From: Oryzias latipes
Taxonomy: Eukaryota > Chordata > Actinopteri > Beloniformes > Adrianichthyidae
Direction of reading: 5' to 3'
Length of the DNA stretch: 64,000 bases
Assembly: GCF_002234675.1 (NCBI RefSeq)
Contig: NC_019876.2
Coordinates: forward strand, 18,793,354-18,857,353
Shown: one piece after another, positions 45,916 through 58,560 of the stretch
How the letters are laid out: each line of letters starts with the position of its first letter
Numbering within the stretch: position 1 is the first letter of the stretch
Notes under the pieces: generated by a model
The model's database searches: none
The model's input: only the letters and a program-made list of their open reading frames with translations
What the model was told of the DNA's origin: nothing
Made by a program: the position numbers and the translations under genes

Positions 45916-47430
45916 ATCAATTTTGTTTGTTTGTCTTGCTTTTTCTGGTTTTCTTGATATTTGTCTGTTTTTTTTTGTGTGAGTGGATTTTTGTGTTCAG
46001 GAAGTCAGGCTACCTCTAATGTCTGAGGACATCTCCTCAGACATCTATAGATTTCCTTGTTCTCCTAATGTTTTCCTCCTTTCGCCATGGCCTTCTCTCC
46101 AACCTCCAGTTTTTATCACCTTCATCTTTCCTCTTCTTGCTCATGGTGATTACAGTTTATTTCACTCTTGGCCCAGACAATTAATTCAAATGAAATATGC
46201 TGGAGATGTTTCTGTCAATCAAGCAAAGAGTAGTATAACCTTGGACAACTTGCCAGTTATCCATAACCATGTAAAGACAACCATCCACCGTTTAGTGACA
46301 AAAATTGTGTACATATGAATGGGATTTCACATGTGTGTGACAAAATTCTTCCAAGTTAAGAAAGCTCCACAAAACCATTTAGCTTTATTAGGTTAGCTGA
46401 TGCTTTCATCCAAAGCGACTTGCAAATGATGTGCAAAATTATTAAGGTCACATTAGGTCATTTATTACTTCCGTTTCATTTGTTTTTTCAAAGGGACTAA
46501 GTTGATTGGTCCAACTCACTTTTGTTGGATAGAACTTCACAAAAGATTGTTGGTTTTTCTGAAATTATAATTTAGCTATTTAGAACATTTCCTCTAAATC
46601 TAATAAACAAATATTGTCATTTATAAAATGACAATATTTAAAATTCCTGTGACCCCTGAAGGGATAAAATGGGAGAAAATGAATGAACGAGCAAAAATTG
46701 ACACTTTATACATCAGACATCATTACTTGATGAAATAAACATAGTTTGAGATCAGACCTTGTGATCTTATTGGCCTCTTCTCCACCAGTCTTTTACATCC
46801 CTGCTGTGTGATCTTGTATATTTTCTGAGGCAAAATGCATCTGAACCAGGTTTATCTAATAGCTTGCAACCATCCATTTTCTTCTTCATAAAGTTCAGTC
46901 GTGGCATCATATTGAGCCAAAACTCAACTGGTTTAGCTTTGTATCATTGCCCTGCTGGAAAAACAATTCTCAAAGTTTGATCTTGACTGTCAGGACCGCA
47001 AAAGGTGAGATTAAAACCACAGAAAAAAAAAAAAAAACTACTTTCCATGGAAGATTGACTTTGACTTCAAAAGCTCATGTGTCAGTGAATACTTTACAGG
47101 TAAACGGCCTGAAGCAATTTCTCACCCACAGTTGAGCAATATTTGTCACTTATCTTCCCATTTTTTGTGCCAAAAATCTTTAGTAATAAATCAAATCTTT
47201 CAATCTTCATCCTCACTCTTTTTAATGCCAAAAGAGAGAAGGGGCATTTTTTTTAAATCAGAGGTTTATTTCGGAAAAAAATTACGATAATTTGCTTTGT
47301 GATTGCGCAAATGTTTTTACACTAACACTCTTCAAGATAGAATGCTTTAGTAAGCACGGGGGGGTTGACATGGGGGCTGCAGACCTTTGGATTGTCTGGA
47401 TCGATGGAGGGTCATAAACAGAAAGCATCT
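45916..47430. other. Intergenic stretch with minor repeats
   Basis: T-rich DNA with a small inverted repeat at about 46019-46042 (tgtctgagga ... tcctcagaca). A short piece near 46385-46430 (gctgatgctttcatccaaagcg) belongs to a common fish repeat. An A run lies at about 47022-47037. No gene seen. Confidence 0.4.
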
Positions 47431-47433
47431 TAA

Positions 47434-48030
47434 AGAGCCACTACAATGAAAATCGTGTTTTTGGCATGTTTTAACATGGTCATAATGGAGGACATATATA
47501 AAATAATAATATAAGAATGTAAGCTTAAACTGCATTTCTGAGTATTTCTTTATTTAAATTGTAATGAATCAGGAGCAGATGAAAAAGAACGCTCTTTAAA
47601 AAAAAGCTCTCAGTTTTTTCCACTGAGAACCTGCGATGAGTGGTGCAAAGTCTCCTTCATGCGCTCCATTCTGATGCATCCACTTGACAAATAGATCCAT
47701 GTACATCTCTGTTTTCCTCGTCCGAACTGGTATCTGGCTCAAAACTGTACGGCTGGATAGCTCCAGTATTGATCACCTTTTTTTTTTTTTTTTGCACCGC
47801 TAATGTTAGATTGAGATTGGTAGAGATTGTAAGCTAGCAGGAGAGAGTATAAACAAAAGGAAATGAGCAAGGTCTTTATCTGCGCCAATAGCCCAGCCCA
47901 CAACTCAGTGGCAAATTTCTGATAACTCCTGCTGCCCTGCAGACATAGTTTTATCAATTTTACCTAAAAATATCATTCTCTCTTAAAAACCATTGGGAAC
48001 GTTGTTACAATAGATCAAAAGATGATCAGA
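47434..48030 (+). mobile_element. 'CCCACTCCAA' family element, copy 2
   Basis: It starts near agccactacaatgaaaatcg and shares ordered blocks with the other copies: aatcaggagcagat, tctgatgcatccacttg, agatccatgtacatctc, ctgccctgcagac and aaaaccattgggaac. The inverted ends are decayed. It is non-coding. Confidence 0.6.
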
Positions 48031-49129
48031 GTGAAAAAACAAAAAGATTATGGGTACCTTAGGGTAAGCGCAGGTGTGTCTTGACCCTTGTGGCTAATGC
48101 AGCCACCTTAAGTGAATTCATGAAAATGAAATGCGCAATTGTTGTGCATGTAGAAAGTGTTTCATGAAGTACTTGTAAGTTATAAGCACTTTTGACATAC
48201 AGGTGATGCTGTGGTAAAGTGCGGTTTTGCCTGCACTCTAGTCGTTAATGAGATGTGCGCACCAGTACCTTACTGACCGCGCACAAATGCCAAATGCACA
48301 GGATGTGTAGGTGAAAAGTAAGTGACCGTAGGATGCCTACACAAAGTACACTCTGACTAATTTTCTCATTTCCAACAGTAAGGCAAAGAACGCATACTTA
48401 TCACTTGAACATCACTAACTGGCTCCATGTGCAGTGCACAGGAATTGGGGGGTGAAAAAATGAAAATGAGTTCAACATGCCTGCGTTTCACCTACTTCAC
48501 CCTTACTTACCCCAACATATTTGCCACGGCATGAACATCTACGAGCTCACAGAGCAGTCTACAAACTAGATATTCCGTGCCCCATACCTGTGTGCCCCAT
48601 ACAGGTTTTCCCTTTTTTTGCTTGCAGACAGCCTTCAGGCACGAGTAAGGACAGCCATAGCTAAGACAAAACCAAACCGAGTGATTTACATTTAAACTTG
48701 CAACTTGTCGATTCGAAATTCAGTGAACAAAGTACATCTCGCAATTTCCATCTTGAATGTAAAACTTAATGAAAAAGTTTCCAGGGCAGACAAAATATCT
48801 AACTCTATCACATTGTTGATTCAGTTCAGACATGTTTGAGAGTTTCTGGCAACAGTTGGTTAACATGAATTAGAGAAAAATCCTCTCCAGGCAAAAACTA
48901 AACGGCCTCTCTTTGAGGCTGTCCCTTTCTCTATTGGGTTAACTTGTCATTTGAATGTGGATTTGATTGTGAGGGTTAAATTGCCCCTGGTGCATCAGTT
49001 AGGCAGGAAATGAAAAGTTAGTCATTGCAGAAGTTAGAGAGCAAAAGCAGTGAAATATTTGTTATAATACAAAATAGCCTAAACCAGTGAGAGGAATCTG
49101 TTGAGCCGAGTGTGTCTATGCCCCCACAG
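48031..49129. other. Intergenic stretch, no gene seen
   Basis: Unassigned DNA of mixed composition; about 48100-48560 is GC-richer with many gcgca/tgcac words and may be an old element. No coding motif is evident. Confidence 0.3.
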
Positions 49130-49510
49130 CACATTATCTCAGCCCCCAGTGAGCTTAATTCTCTTCAAAGAACAATACTGGTTCTTTTAAGCAGGCTGTC
49201 CTCTTTCCTTCAGTCCTTGTTAGCCTGCCGCAGCAGACATTAAGGCACTTGTTATTACAGTCTGATACAGCATTTGGAGCATGTTACTGCAGGGATTAAA
49301 AGACCATCTCCTTAGCAAGAACAGACAGCTCTGCACCTCTATGTCAGTGTTAAGGGACCATTCAAGCTTGTGGTTCAGATAAATCCACAGGTATTTGTAA
49401 GTGTGCACCTGCTCAATTTCTGCCCGTGTTCTCCAGACTGGAGACAGGGATTTCTGCGATTTTTAAAAGTCCATCACTTTCTCTTTTGTCTTGGAGGTGT
49501 TCATGTAATG
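49130..49510 (-). mobile_element. LINE reverse-transcriptase fragment
   Basis: On the minus strand, 49220-49408 reads YKYLWIYLNHKLEWSLNTD ... LFLLRRWSFNPCSNMLQMLYQTVITSAL, which matches the thumb region after the catalytic core of fish non-LTR reverse transcriptases (compare YKYLGVHL-type text). Upstream frames (about 49430-49510) carry the preceding part (NTSKTKEKVMDF). It is a fragment with at least one stop. Confidence 0.65.
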
Positions 49511-49659
49511 GACTACGACTAAATGAAAGACACACAGGTTAAAAATTGGGGAGATAAAATTGAATCACTTAAAAAGAAAAATAATAGAGATAATTTAGAG
49601 TATTGAGTGACTTTATTCTAAAGAGAAAATAGAAACTGAAAAGTAGATCACAAATGTTT

Positions 49660-50280
49660 TCTTTAGGATGTGGATTGTAATTTATATGGCAGTATAGGAC
49701 TACAATAACAAGGGTTACTATAGTAAGACACTACATGGTCATAGATTTGAATTCTGCAGTGCTCCTGCTTAAACCAGAACATGGCCAGACTCGTCAAAAG
49801 TTCTCTAGAAACCACCTGAATGATCCAGAGGATGATTGGGTGAGTCATCAGATAAGATCTTTAGTATAAACACCACTTGCCTTGTTTAGAAGGAAAGAAT
49901 TCTGAGTTACAGTGGAAACATCACAGTTGGGGCTGCTTTTCAGTAAAGGATGACTGATCTTGTGTTAAGAAAATGTTGAATAAGGCCATGTATGGTGATT
50001 CTGGATGTTTTGCAGTGGCCTAGCTAGTCTCTGGACCTTAATCCAATAGAGAATCTGTGGAGGAAGTTGAACTTCCACGTTTTCCAGCAACAGCCCCAAA
50101 ACATTAAAGTGAAGATCTGCATGGAAGAATGAACCAAAATAGCAGTTACAGTGAAAACCTGCTACTTATTTTCTGCCATACCTGCTACTCTGGTTTTCCA
50201 AATAAATTATTTAAAAATCAAACAATGTGATTTCCTGGTTTCTTCCTATTTTACATTCTGTCTCTGACAGTTAAAGTCTA
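49660..50280 (+). mobile_element. Decayed Tc1/mariner transposon end
   Basis: The core text near 50033-50075 translates as [26 protein letters not shown], the hallmark of the C-terminal half of Tc1 transposase, including the downstream part of the DDE catalytic region. The final segment (tttaaaaatcaaacaatgtg) matches the usual end of fish Tc1 elements. Stops and frame changes are frequent, and the 5' half is unclear. Confidence 0.7.
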
Positions 50281-51690
50281 TCTATGAGGAACATTATAGA
50301 CCAAAGTCATCTTTGTAAGTGGGACATCTTGCAAAATAGGTACTGATTCATTCAAAAGAACAACCATTTAGAAACATATTTTTCTTGTTTCCCTTTTCAT
50401 AAATGCACAGTAAGTAGTTAAATGTTTTAGCACCTAGTTTAGATTTAGATCATGTCCTGATCAAGTTTTTTGTTTTTTTATCCCAGCTGAAACTTACTAA
50501 CTTAGAAACTGTAATTTCTTCAGTCAAAAGATTGTACTTAAAAATAACAACCAATGTCCCTTAAAATGATTATTCAAACTAAAATTGATTTTAAAGCTAT
50601 TTTAAAGTTAAAAGTTTGATTTTGACAAAGTTGTCTGACTTATAACCTTTTCAACAGTACAACAGTTCATTTACAGTTTTATTTTTAAAAACACAGAAAG
50701 AAAATTACATTTTGGAGAGGCTAATTTGTAATACTTTTTGGTGGATATTTTAAGCTATTTTTAACTTTTGAAAACCCAAGGTGGTCTTTAACTGTAAAAA
50801 CTAATACGGCAGCAGAAACTTATGTCAAATGTAAATTACAATAGAAGAAAAAATATAACGGTACTAAAAATGTTTTTTTACTTTCCTTTTACAGTTGCAA
50901 ATAAGTAAATTATCAATTTTATACTCCTCTTCCTGTAAATTGCATTGAAAATATAACTTCTCTGTTTTTATTAGCATACATATTTTTCCTGGGCTCAACA
51001 AATCCAATATGCATTCCACATTCCACTAAACTTATCTGAACCTAAATCTCTCTATGGCATTTTTATTCTAAAAAATTCCAAAATCTTGTTTTCAGGTTCT
51101 GATCATTTGCTGAGTCACAGTTAGTCAGCTCTGTGGCTGAAATCATGAGGGATATTTCTTTTGGACCGCTTTTACCACTGCAAACACAGATGTGGTTTCA
51201 TCTGTCTGCTCTCCCAGCCTTCTGTCTCATAAATCACAAGCCTTGTAATACTTGATTGTTTACATATTGTCAAACAAATGTTAGCTAGTTATCACTTGAT
51301 TAAAACAATACCTCTGCTAACTTTTTTTTAATGCTGTTAAAGGTGTATTTGTCTCAGCTTGTGGAAACTCTGTTTGTCTTTTAGGTAAACTTGCATAAAC
51401 AACATCTGATCTGGGTTTGTGCTGTTGTTGTTTACAAATTTGGACTCCTACATTTGTGTTGTATTGAGAAAGAAAATGTCTGTCCTGATGGATTTTTAGA
51501 AAATTTTCAATTAGATTTTTCATTGAAAATCCAGGTTGCTCCATGAGAACCAAATCAAATAGATGTTAAACCCTAAAGTTTAGATACTGTGACCACTCTG
51601 GGCTCAGCACAATCAAGTGTTGCATGCCTGGGCACAACACTGCAAAGCACTGACACCGACTGCAGAACATGGTAGACTGACATGTCTATT
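50281..51690. other. Intergenic stretch, no gene seen
   Basis: AT-rich DNA without recognisable coding or repeat borders. Confidence 0.35.
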
Positions 51691-51693
51691 TTT

Positions 51694-52586
51694 AAGACCC
51701 ACTCCAATAAAAATGGTGTTTTTGGTGTTCTTGTGGCATTTTTCTGATGAAGGACATGTATAAAGAAAAGTAAGCTTTAAGTAGTATTTCTGAGTTTTTC
51801 TTCATTCAAATTGTTGGGAATTAGGATCAGGCAAAGTGATGCTCTTTGAAAAAGATTATAGTAGTGATATAGGTGCTACAATCAGCGGGCCACAAGCTCG
51901 CTACTCCGCTCCATTCTGATGCATCCACTTGTAGATCCATGTACCATCTCTGAGCTGCTGCAGCCTCATGTCCCCTCTCGTCCTCTTACATCAGCTGATC
52001 AGCTGCTTCTAAATTACTGAAATCAAAACTCAAACTTAGAGGGAACTGAGCTTTTACTGCAGCAGCTCCAAAACTCTGGAACGATCTTCCAATTTATGTT
52101 AGAGAGGCCACATCACTGCCTGTTTTTAAGTCTTCTCTTAAAACCCAATTTTTAAATTTGTCTTTTAATAGAGGTATAGAGAGGTTCCCTCTCTTTCTTT
52201 TATAGCACCATTACAATTTATTCTCTTTTATGTAATGTTTGTGATATGTTTTGTTTTAGCAATGTACAATTTCCTTGTACACTATTAATCTATTTTTATC
52301 TGAATATTTACATGTTTTATTCTCTGTTATTGAACAGCACTTTGCATCTATGGGCAATTTAGGTGCTTTTTAAATAAAGCTGATGGGAAGTGTAGAAGGC
52401 CTACCCCACACCAACAATCCTGCCAATAACTCAGAATTGAATTTCTTATGAACTACTGGTGCTCTGCAGAAACGATGTTCCAGTTTTGTTGTGTTTTATT
52501 ATCTTGGCTTAAAATTAAATATTTATAATTAAAAGACCACTAAGAACGCTTCTATAATAGAACAAAAGATAACTGGAGTGGGACTT
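51694..52586 (+). mobile_element. 'CCCACTCCAA' family element, copy 3, with preserved ends
   Basis: The left end aagacccactccaat and the right end aactggagtgggactt form an inverted repeat, showing that this family is a terminal-inverted-repeat DNA element. The inside shares the family blocks (attaggatcaggca, tctgatgcatccacttg, gatccatgtacc, tgctctgcagaaac). A LINE tail (51985-52384) has inserted into it. Confidence 0.7.
51985..52384 (+). mobile_element. 5'-truncated LINE tail inside the short element
   Basis: It encodes AFTAAAPKLWNDLPIYVREATSLPVFKSSLKTQFLNLSF followed by a stop, the usual C-terminus of L2/CR1/Rex1-type LINE proteins. The 3' end follows with the gcactttgcatc ... aaataaagctgatg tail. 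This last part of the frame is intact, so the insertion looks fairly recent. Confidence 0.7.
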
Positions 52587-53316
52587 AAAAAGTTATAACA
52601 TCTGGCATATGTTTTGCATCAATAAAAATGTGTCCACAAGCCCTTGTTTTCATTTATTGGTGAATTTGAAACGAACACCAAAACAACAGCGTCTGTGTCT
52701 TTATGGGCAATGTTAACGCTGACCTGGGAGAACCCTGATTATGTGAAACAAAGGTGTTCTAACAAGGCTCAGTATAGATTTGTGAGTTCGACCTTTGTTA
52801 CTTTGGATGCAAGCAACTGCTAAATGCTGGAATATTTGAGTATGAAAATTTGCAAAGAAAAGTGTATAAAGAACACTGCAGTTCAAAATAATGACAGAAT
52901 GTCAATGTTTTTACTGTCTACAATCCCCTTGGGACAAAAGTATTCCACATCATTACTAAAACCACAAGTAAACAACGACTGTTTGGAGAACTGCATCTGC
53001 TGATAATTTTGATCATTTTTCATGGTTTTGTGAGCTCACTAGCACTTTTACGAAGCAACAACATGCAGAACTGAAAGAGTTGTTGTCTGATTATCAAAAC
53101 AACCTCATTCCCTCTGACATGTTTATGACACTGCTAACCGCAGGCTCACCAAATCTTAACCTCGACGGGGCCTCCAGTTGTTCCCTGAACCTTCAGTCTC
53201 ATGACTGTCTTCTGCTGCACATGTGAACACAACACAGTGAAACCACACACGTGCACTGTTTTTCCTCAAATCTCCCACAGCCAATTTAACGATGACAAGC
53301 ACATGATCACTGTACG

Positions 53317-53323
53317 TATAAAA
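53317..53323 (+). promoter_or_regulatory. TATA box of CXC chemokine gene 3
   Basis: The sequence tataaaa lies about 75 bp upstream of the ATG at 53395, well placed for a short 5' UTR. I see no clear interferon element nearby, unlike genes 1 and 2. Confidence 0.55.
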
Positions 53324-53394
53324 ACTGTAGAGCAAAGGCACATTGACAGTATCCACATATTTTTTCCTCTGTGACAAGGAGCCAACTGATCGCG

Positions 53395-55733
53395 ATGAAG
53401 CTCTACAGTCTGCTTCTGCTTGGGACCCTGGTTGTCCTCATTGATGGTGAGCTAATCTCTTGTTGATCCTTTCAGCTGCACACTTCACTTAAGAAAACCA
53501 CTGAAAATACCAATATTTTGTCTTTTTTTACCTGAGTTTTGGCCCAACATTTATCAGTTACAAGTTGACACAGCAGTAAAGAACTACGTAGAAAGCATGT
53601 GCTGAATTATTGTCTTTTCTGACTAAAAAATGCTGACTTTTCAGGAACAAGCCCCCTAATAAGCCATTTGTATTATTGAAACCCCCTAAAAGGCCTAAAG
53701 TGATCATGAACAAAGTAATTAATGTATAAAAAAACAATTTTGTACGACAAGAGCAACAACTTTCTGCAAGTTTCTGCTCATGAGAGTTGATCAGACTTTA
53801 TTGAAAACACTTGGCTTATGTGTTGCTTTATTACACAACTCTGGAATGGATAAAACAGTTGTTTCTGTGAAACTGAAAGAACTTGACTTCTGATGAACAG
53901 GAAAATGACCTGAGGGAAAAGAGAGAAGTGCCAAGTTTTTTAACATTTCGTAAGTCTACTCAACCCTGACAAAACATGCTGGTAGAAAGTGCTAAAATCA
54001 TTATTTAATTCATAAATTAGAACTTGTACAAAGAAGGAAGCTGGAGAGTTTAAAAGGTGATTCTGAATTCCAAATAAATTAAAGCAAAATGAATAATAAT
54101 AGTAATAGTAATTTTGGCTGTTACCTCTTTAACAACTCCATCCCAAAAAAAAGGGTTTTTGTTTTTGTTGCAATGGATGAATAACATACATGATAAATGA
54201 ATTTGAAAATTTGTTTGTCAAAATGTGCATTATAATTTGGTTGAGCAGGCAGTTAACCCTGTTTATACCATGGTCCACACTCGATGCTGAGTGTGGATTA
54301 AAAAGTGATCATGGACAGTGATATTGTACACATTAACCCTTGTGCTATCTTAGATGACCCCACCCTTACATTGACATGTTCTCCCTACCATGAAGAAGGT
54401 GGATAAAGGTGGATAGATTTCATGTAATCCATGGACACCAGTGAAGTTCACAAATCATTGAAGAAAAATGGTTCAGCGCACTGTCTAGTGGGTCTAGATG
54501 ACCAAATCCCAATGTTAAAGTGATAGCACAAGGGTTACAAAGAAGTTCCGGTCACATAGCCCGAATGTTCTATATCATTGCGCTGGCTTCTTTAAAACAA
54601 ACGTTTGCTTCATCATCTGGACAAAGACAAGCAGTAAGAGGTGAATTTTCTCTCTGAATAGAAGCTTTTTTAAACATATCATGCCAATCAGCATTTATAT
54701 CACTTTCCTTTGCCACTGCAGTCAAGGTCAGTGCCAGCATTCTTGTTATTGGTCAGTGCCGATAACAAGAATAAACTACTAAAAATTTATTGAATATTTA
54801 TTTCTTTTTTAAGAGACCATGGTATAAACGGGAAAATGCCCTTCGAAGTATCTATTGTCCGAAATGAACAGACTTCATGAGAGTAACGGTCCTCTGCTTA
54901 GCGTCGGACAGTTCAGGCTTCCATGTAGTCCATCAATTTCTACTTTGTGGGGTGTTAGCACAAGGATTAATACGAAGACAAGGGCAATAAACAGAATGTT
55001 AATATCAAACAATAATTAAGTGTTCTGATTAAAACTATGTGTATTGCAGGTATACCACCAATAAACAGGGACTATAACACACGTTGTCAATGTCTGAAAG
55101 TGGAGTCCAGGATTATTCCTCCTGACAGCCTGAAGAGCATCAAGCTGGTCACTGAGGGACCTCACTGTCCAGAGACTGAAGTCATGTAAGAGAACAACAC
55201 ACAAACTGCTCTGAATTGATCAACTGTCTGTTTAATTGTTGCTTTTATTATTTAACATCAGTTTTTTTTTTCTTTCCTTAATATTTTGCCAAGTTTTATG
55301 AAGATAGACTCCATCCCAAAGATTTTTTTTCGTTGTTGTTTTAGTCTAACACACCAAAACATCATTTGAATAAAGTAAATAAAAACTATTAGATGGTGTT
55401 GTAGTTTTGTTTTTTCATTGACATATTTAACCTCTAAATTTATTGTTATACAGTATTCTTTTTTTTAAATTAATTTAATGTTTAGCTTTTAAAAGACATT
55501 TTGTCAAAAAGCTGAATATTTTCCAGAAAGAAAAAAAAGGCATTGGGATTATCACTCTCTTAAAAGTCCATCTTTTACCTTAACTGCTGTAAATCCCTGG
55601 TTTTAGAGCGGGCCTGGTGACTGGGGAGAAGGTCTGCCTGAACCCACGGTCCGCCTGGGTGAAGAAGCTGGTCCAGTTTGTTCTGGAGAGGCAACTTAAT
55701 CATCAGAAGGCACCTGCCAAAAACCAAGCTTGA
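53395..55733 (+). CDS. CXC chemokine gene 3 (CXCL8/CXCL10-like, no ELR)
   Basis: Three exons: 53395-53446, 55050-55185, 55607-55733, GT-AG and in frame, giving 104 aa. Residues 1-18 form a signal peptide (MKLYSLLLLGTLVVLIDG). The CXC motif is CQC in NTRCQCLKVES. EGPHC and GEKVCLNP give the other two cysteines, and a C-terminal helix (WVKKLVQFVLERQ) ends in a basic tail (LNHQKAPAKNQA). There is no ELR before CXC. Many CXC genes have a fourth exon; here the last coding part is joined in exon 3. It is distant from genes 1 and 2, so it is an older member of the cluster. Intron 1 (1.6 kb) carries nested transposons. Orthology is uncertain. Confidence 0.88.
54257..54832. mobile_element. Inverted-repeat element in intron 1 of chemokine gene 3
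   Basis: The ends ccctgtttataccatggt and accatggtataaacggg are inverted copies. The inside is non-coding and is interrupted by a second element at 54335-54536. Family not recognised. Confidence 0.6.
54335..54536. mobile_element. 202-bp short element nested in the previous one
   Basis: The ends aacccttgtgctatct and gatagcacaagggtt are inverted repeats. The inside (ggtggataaaggtgg ... tccatggacaccagtgaag) has the look of an abundant miniature element. A lone end of the same type occurs near 57262 (aacccttgtgctatct). Confidence 0.7.
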
Positions 55734-56905
55734 AGAAAAAAAATCCTGCTTCAAAAGCTGAAGACCTGCAAACACGAGCCACTCCAGATTTAATCACTTG
55801 AATGGATAACTTTTAATTTGGATTTAATTGTTTTCTTTTTTTATTTTCTATTTTACAGTCTTGTACCTGTCTTTTTCGATTTTTTTTTACCACATGCAAA
55901 TGTTTGACAGTTGTTTACATAAACTGTTAAAGAGCACAGAAAATGGGACTGATTTTCTAACACCTGTAAAACAAAACTCTAGAAGGAGTGCAAGTGTTTG
56001 AACAGAAAAATGCAAAGCTTTGGCACTGGGAATTTGTCTGTTAATTTTCTAAAAACAGACATTATTTGTAGCAAATATGTAGCATTAAAACACACTTAAA
56101 CACTGTGCAATAGTTAAAATGAAACAGGAACTTAAATGGATCATGTCAGCTCAAGAAAATGAGATGAAGCATAAAGGAGATCGACCTTAAAGAAGTAAAC
56201 ATTTGTTGTTTGTTTTTGTTATTTTTTAAGTCAGTCTTGTATCTGTTTTTGAATGTGAATCTTTCTGTATCTCTGATAATGCTGTTGAAAATAAATTGAA
56301 TGCTTATTAAATTCCAAGTAAAGCAGAAATGGTTTAGTTTTGTTTGTCTCTTTGGTCTTCTTTGGAACTGTTCACTTATGGCAGAAGGATGAAGTCAATG
56401 ACCAATTTAAATGAACTAGTGAGGCCAAACCTTTGAAAGTAGTTCATATGTGAAAACCACAAACTCTCACTATAAAGTAGGTTGTTGATTTATTCTTTGA
56501 TCTTTTATGTGTTTGGGTAGCATTGAGATTTTAGGAATGCTAACCCATGTGTAATGTTTAAAGGAGATAGCATTGAAGTACACATTTCAAAATGTGTTTT
56601 TTTTTAAGGGGAAATGTTTCATAAATGAGTTTAAAGGTTAACCAGTTTTGCCTTCCAGACAATAATTCCTGTGTTTTCAGTTAAGTGTTGATACATTTAG
56701 CAACAATATACATCTCAGATGTCTTTATTATTTTCTTTCTGTCTGCTGACCATAAACCTGATCCCTTCAAAGTGTTTGTAACGTTCTAAATACCGGTGCT
56801 GCTGTTTGAACTTGTCCTTTTGGAAAAGAATGTTTCATTGTTTCAAAACTGCTATTCAGTCATGTACTTCAGTGGGAAAGAAAGATCTGGAACTGTCAGT
56901 CACAA
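55734..56905. other. 3' region of chemokine gene 3 and intergenic DNA
   Basis: The probable 3' UTR contains AATAAA near 56290 (gaaaataaattgaatg), 0.55 kb past the stop codon. ATTTA-type motifs are present, as in many cytokine mRNAs. Nothing else is recognised. Confidence 0.4.
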
Positions 56906-56907
56906 AG

Positions 56908-57170
56908 TTAAATGAGTTAAAGTCCCATTAGCTGTCACAAACCTGGGTGCGTGAAATGTGTTCTCTGAATTTGACCAATCCCCTGCAGGATCAGAGAGCT
57001 GCAAACACAGCCACACAGAACCATTTGGTGGTTTAACCCTTCCAATCCAACCCCTTAATGCTGAACATCAAGCAGGGAGGCATTGGTTCCCATTTTTAGA
57101 CTCTTTTGTAGTCTTTGGCCTGGATTTGAACTCATGACGTTCCAGTCTCCCGCAAGGCCACTGAGTTGGT
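56908..57170 (-). repeat. tRNA-derived SINE, copy 1
   Basis: On the minus strand the head holds a tRNA-like region (actcagtggcc, then gagttcaaatcc as B box), and the body ends in taatgggactttaactc. The copy at 59006-59249 is collinear. It is a fish SINE type I associate with medaka and relatives. Confidence 0.65.
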
Positions 57171-57464
57171 TTTGTTAACAAGTTGACGAGAACATGCTGA
57201 GGTCAATAGCATGACATGATAGAGTCCAAATTTAAACGGCTGCTTTGTACTACTATCAACCCTTGTGCTATCTTCCTGAACATTTTAAAACCTTTTTATT
57301 AATTTTTTTTTTTTAAAGCATGCAAGTTTGTTTCTGAAGACACCTAAACTCACCCTGTAACAGTCTAAAGAAACTGTTATGAATTAATTCACATTTGAAA
57401 TCTCTCAATTTTAATTTTACACACTGAATGATTTTGTTTACATTTTTATGATTTTATTATGTCT

Positions 57465-58560
57465 TTAAAGTCCTACTCCAATCATCTTTTGATCTATTTT
57501 CAAAGTGTTTCCATTGCTCTTTAAAATCATGACTATGCCATTTAAATTCAATGCAATTCAAAAAATAAATTCAATGTTATTTGTATAGCCCTATTTTACA
57601 ACAATTGTTATCTTAGCCTAGTCTGTTCAGTTTAGTTTAGCCATTACCTTTTGAATTCTATAACTTTGTGTTCATTATGATTTCATGTTTATTATCCAAT
57701 TACTGGTGTGAAGCCCATTGAGACGACAATTGTTGGGGTTGCTTCATTCAGCCTAACATTGTCCTCCTGTTGGAGCCAAGTTTCTGTCACGGGTAGTAGA
57801 CTAAGTTTGTTATCATTAATGAACTCATTGACTAAGAGGGATTTTGAGGAAATTGATCTAATTTTTAATAAACCACATTTACTTAAATAATAATTCTGCT
57901 AGTTGTTATTGAGAGTACTAGTATCTATTACTTTTAGGTTTCTGTTACTCACTCCTTTTACTTGCCTTTAGGCGCCAAAAATAAAGTTAGGAACTGGTCG
58001 ACTATTCCTGCATGGGGAATTGTCTGGGCACCATCCTGCTAACCAGCATTTAAATGATGAAAAGCGGCTGGACATTTCATCACTGACTAAGTTCGGCAGG
58101 GGACCTGAGAAAACTTTTAGGCAAAATGTTTAAAAAAAATGTTAACTGTATCATTTCATAAGGTCATGGTTTCTGCAGACCGGCAGTAGTTCTTTAGAAA
58201 TTCAAGCCTACCCACATTTCCCATTATCCTTTTGTTTACAGCCCCTCACAATCTCAGCCGTACATTACCAGCGTAACAAAAATGTCAAGCAAATTTGGAG
58301 CTATCCAGTTCTGAGCCACATACCAGCTCAGACGAGGAAAATGAAGATGTACATGGATCTGTTTGTATGCAAGTGGATGCATCGGAACAGAGCAGCGATT
58401 TCGTGGCCCACCCATTGCAGTTTCTACGTCACAACTACACGATTTTTCGAGCAGCATTTTTAATCTGCTCCTGATTCTCAGAAACACAATTTCAATCTTA
58501 ATTTTCAGTTTAATCCTCCATACTCAGAAAAACACCACTTTCACCTGGGTGGGGTGTTAG
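57465..58560 (-). mobile_element. 'CCCACTCCAA' family element, copy 4 (reverse), interrupted
   Basis: The plus strand starts with agtcctactccaat ... ttttgatctattttcaaag, the complement of the 3' end of the family. It resumes at about 58165-58560 with ctgcagaccggcagtag, atgtacatggatctg, gcaagtggatgcatcggaac and gattaaaa/ctgctcctgattctc. The part between (about 57545-58160) is foreign sequence. Confidence 0.6.

Noticed and set aside
57090-57170. tRNA-like sequence
   Set aside because: It is the head of a SINE with a second collinear copy at 59.2 kb, not a tRNA gene.
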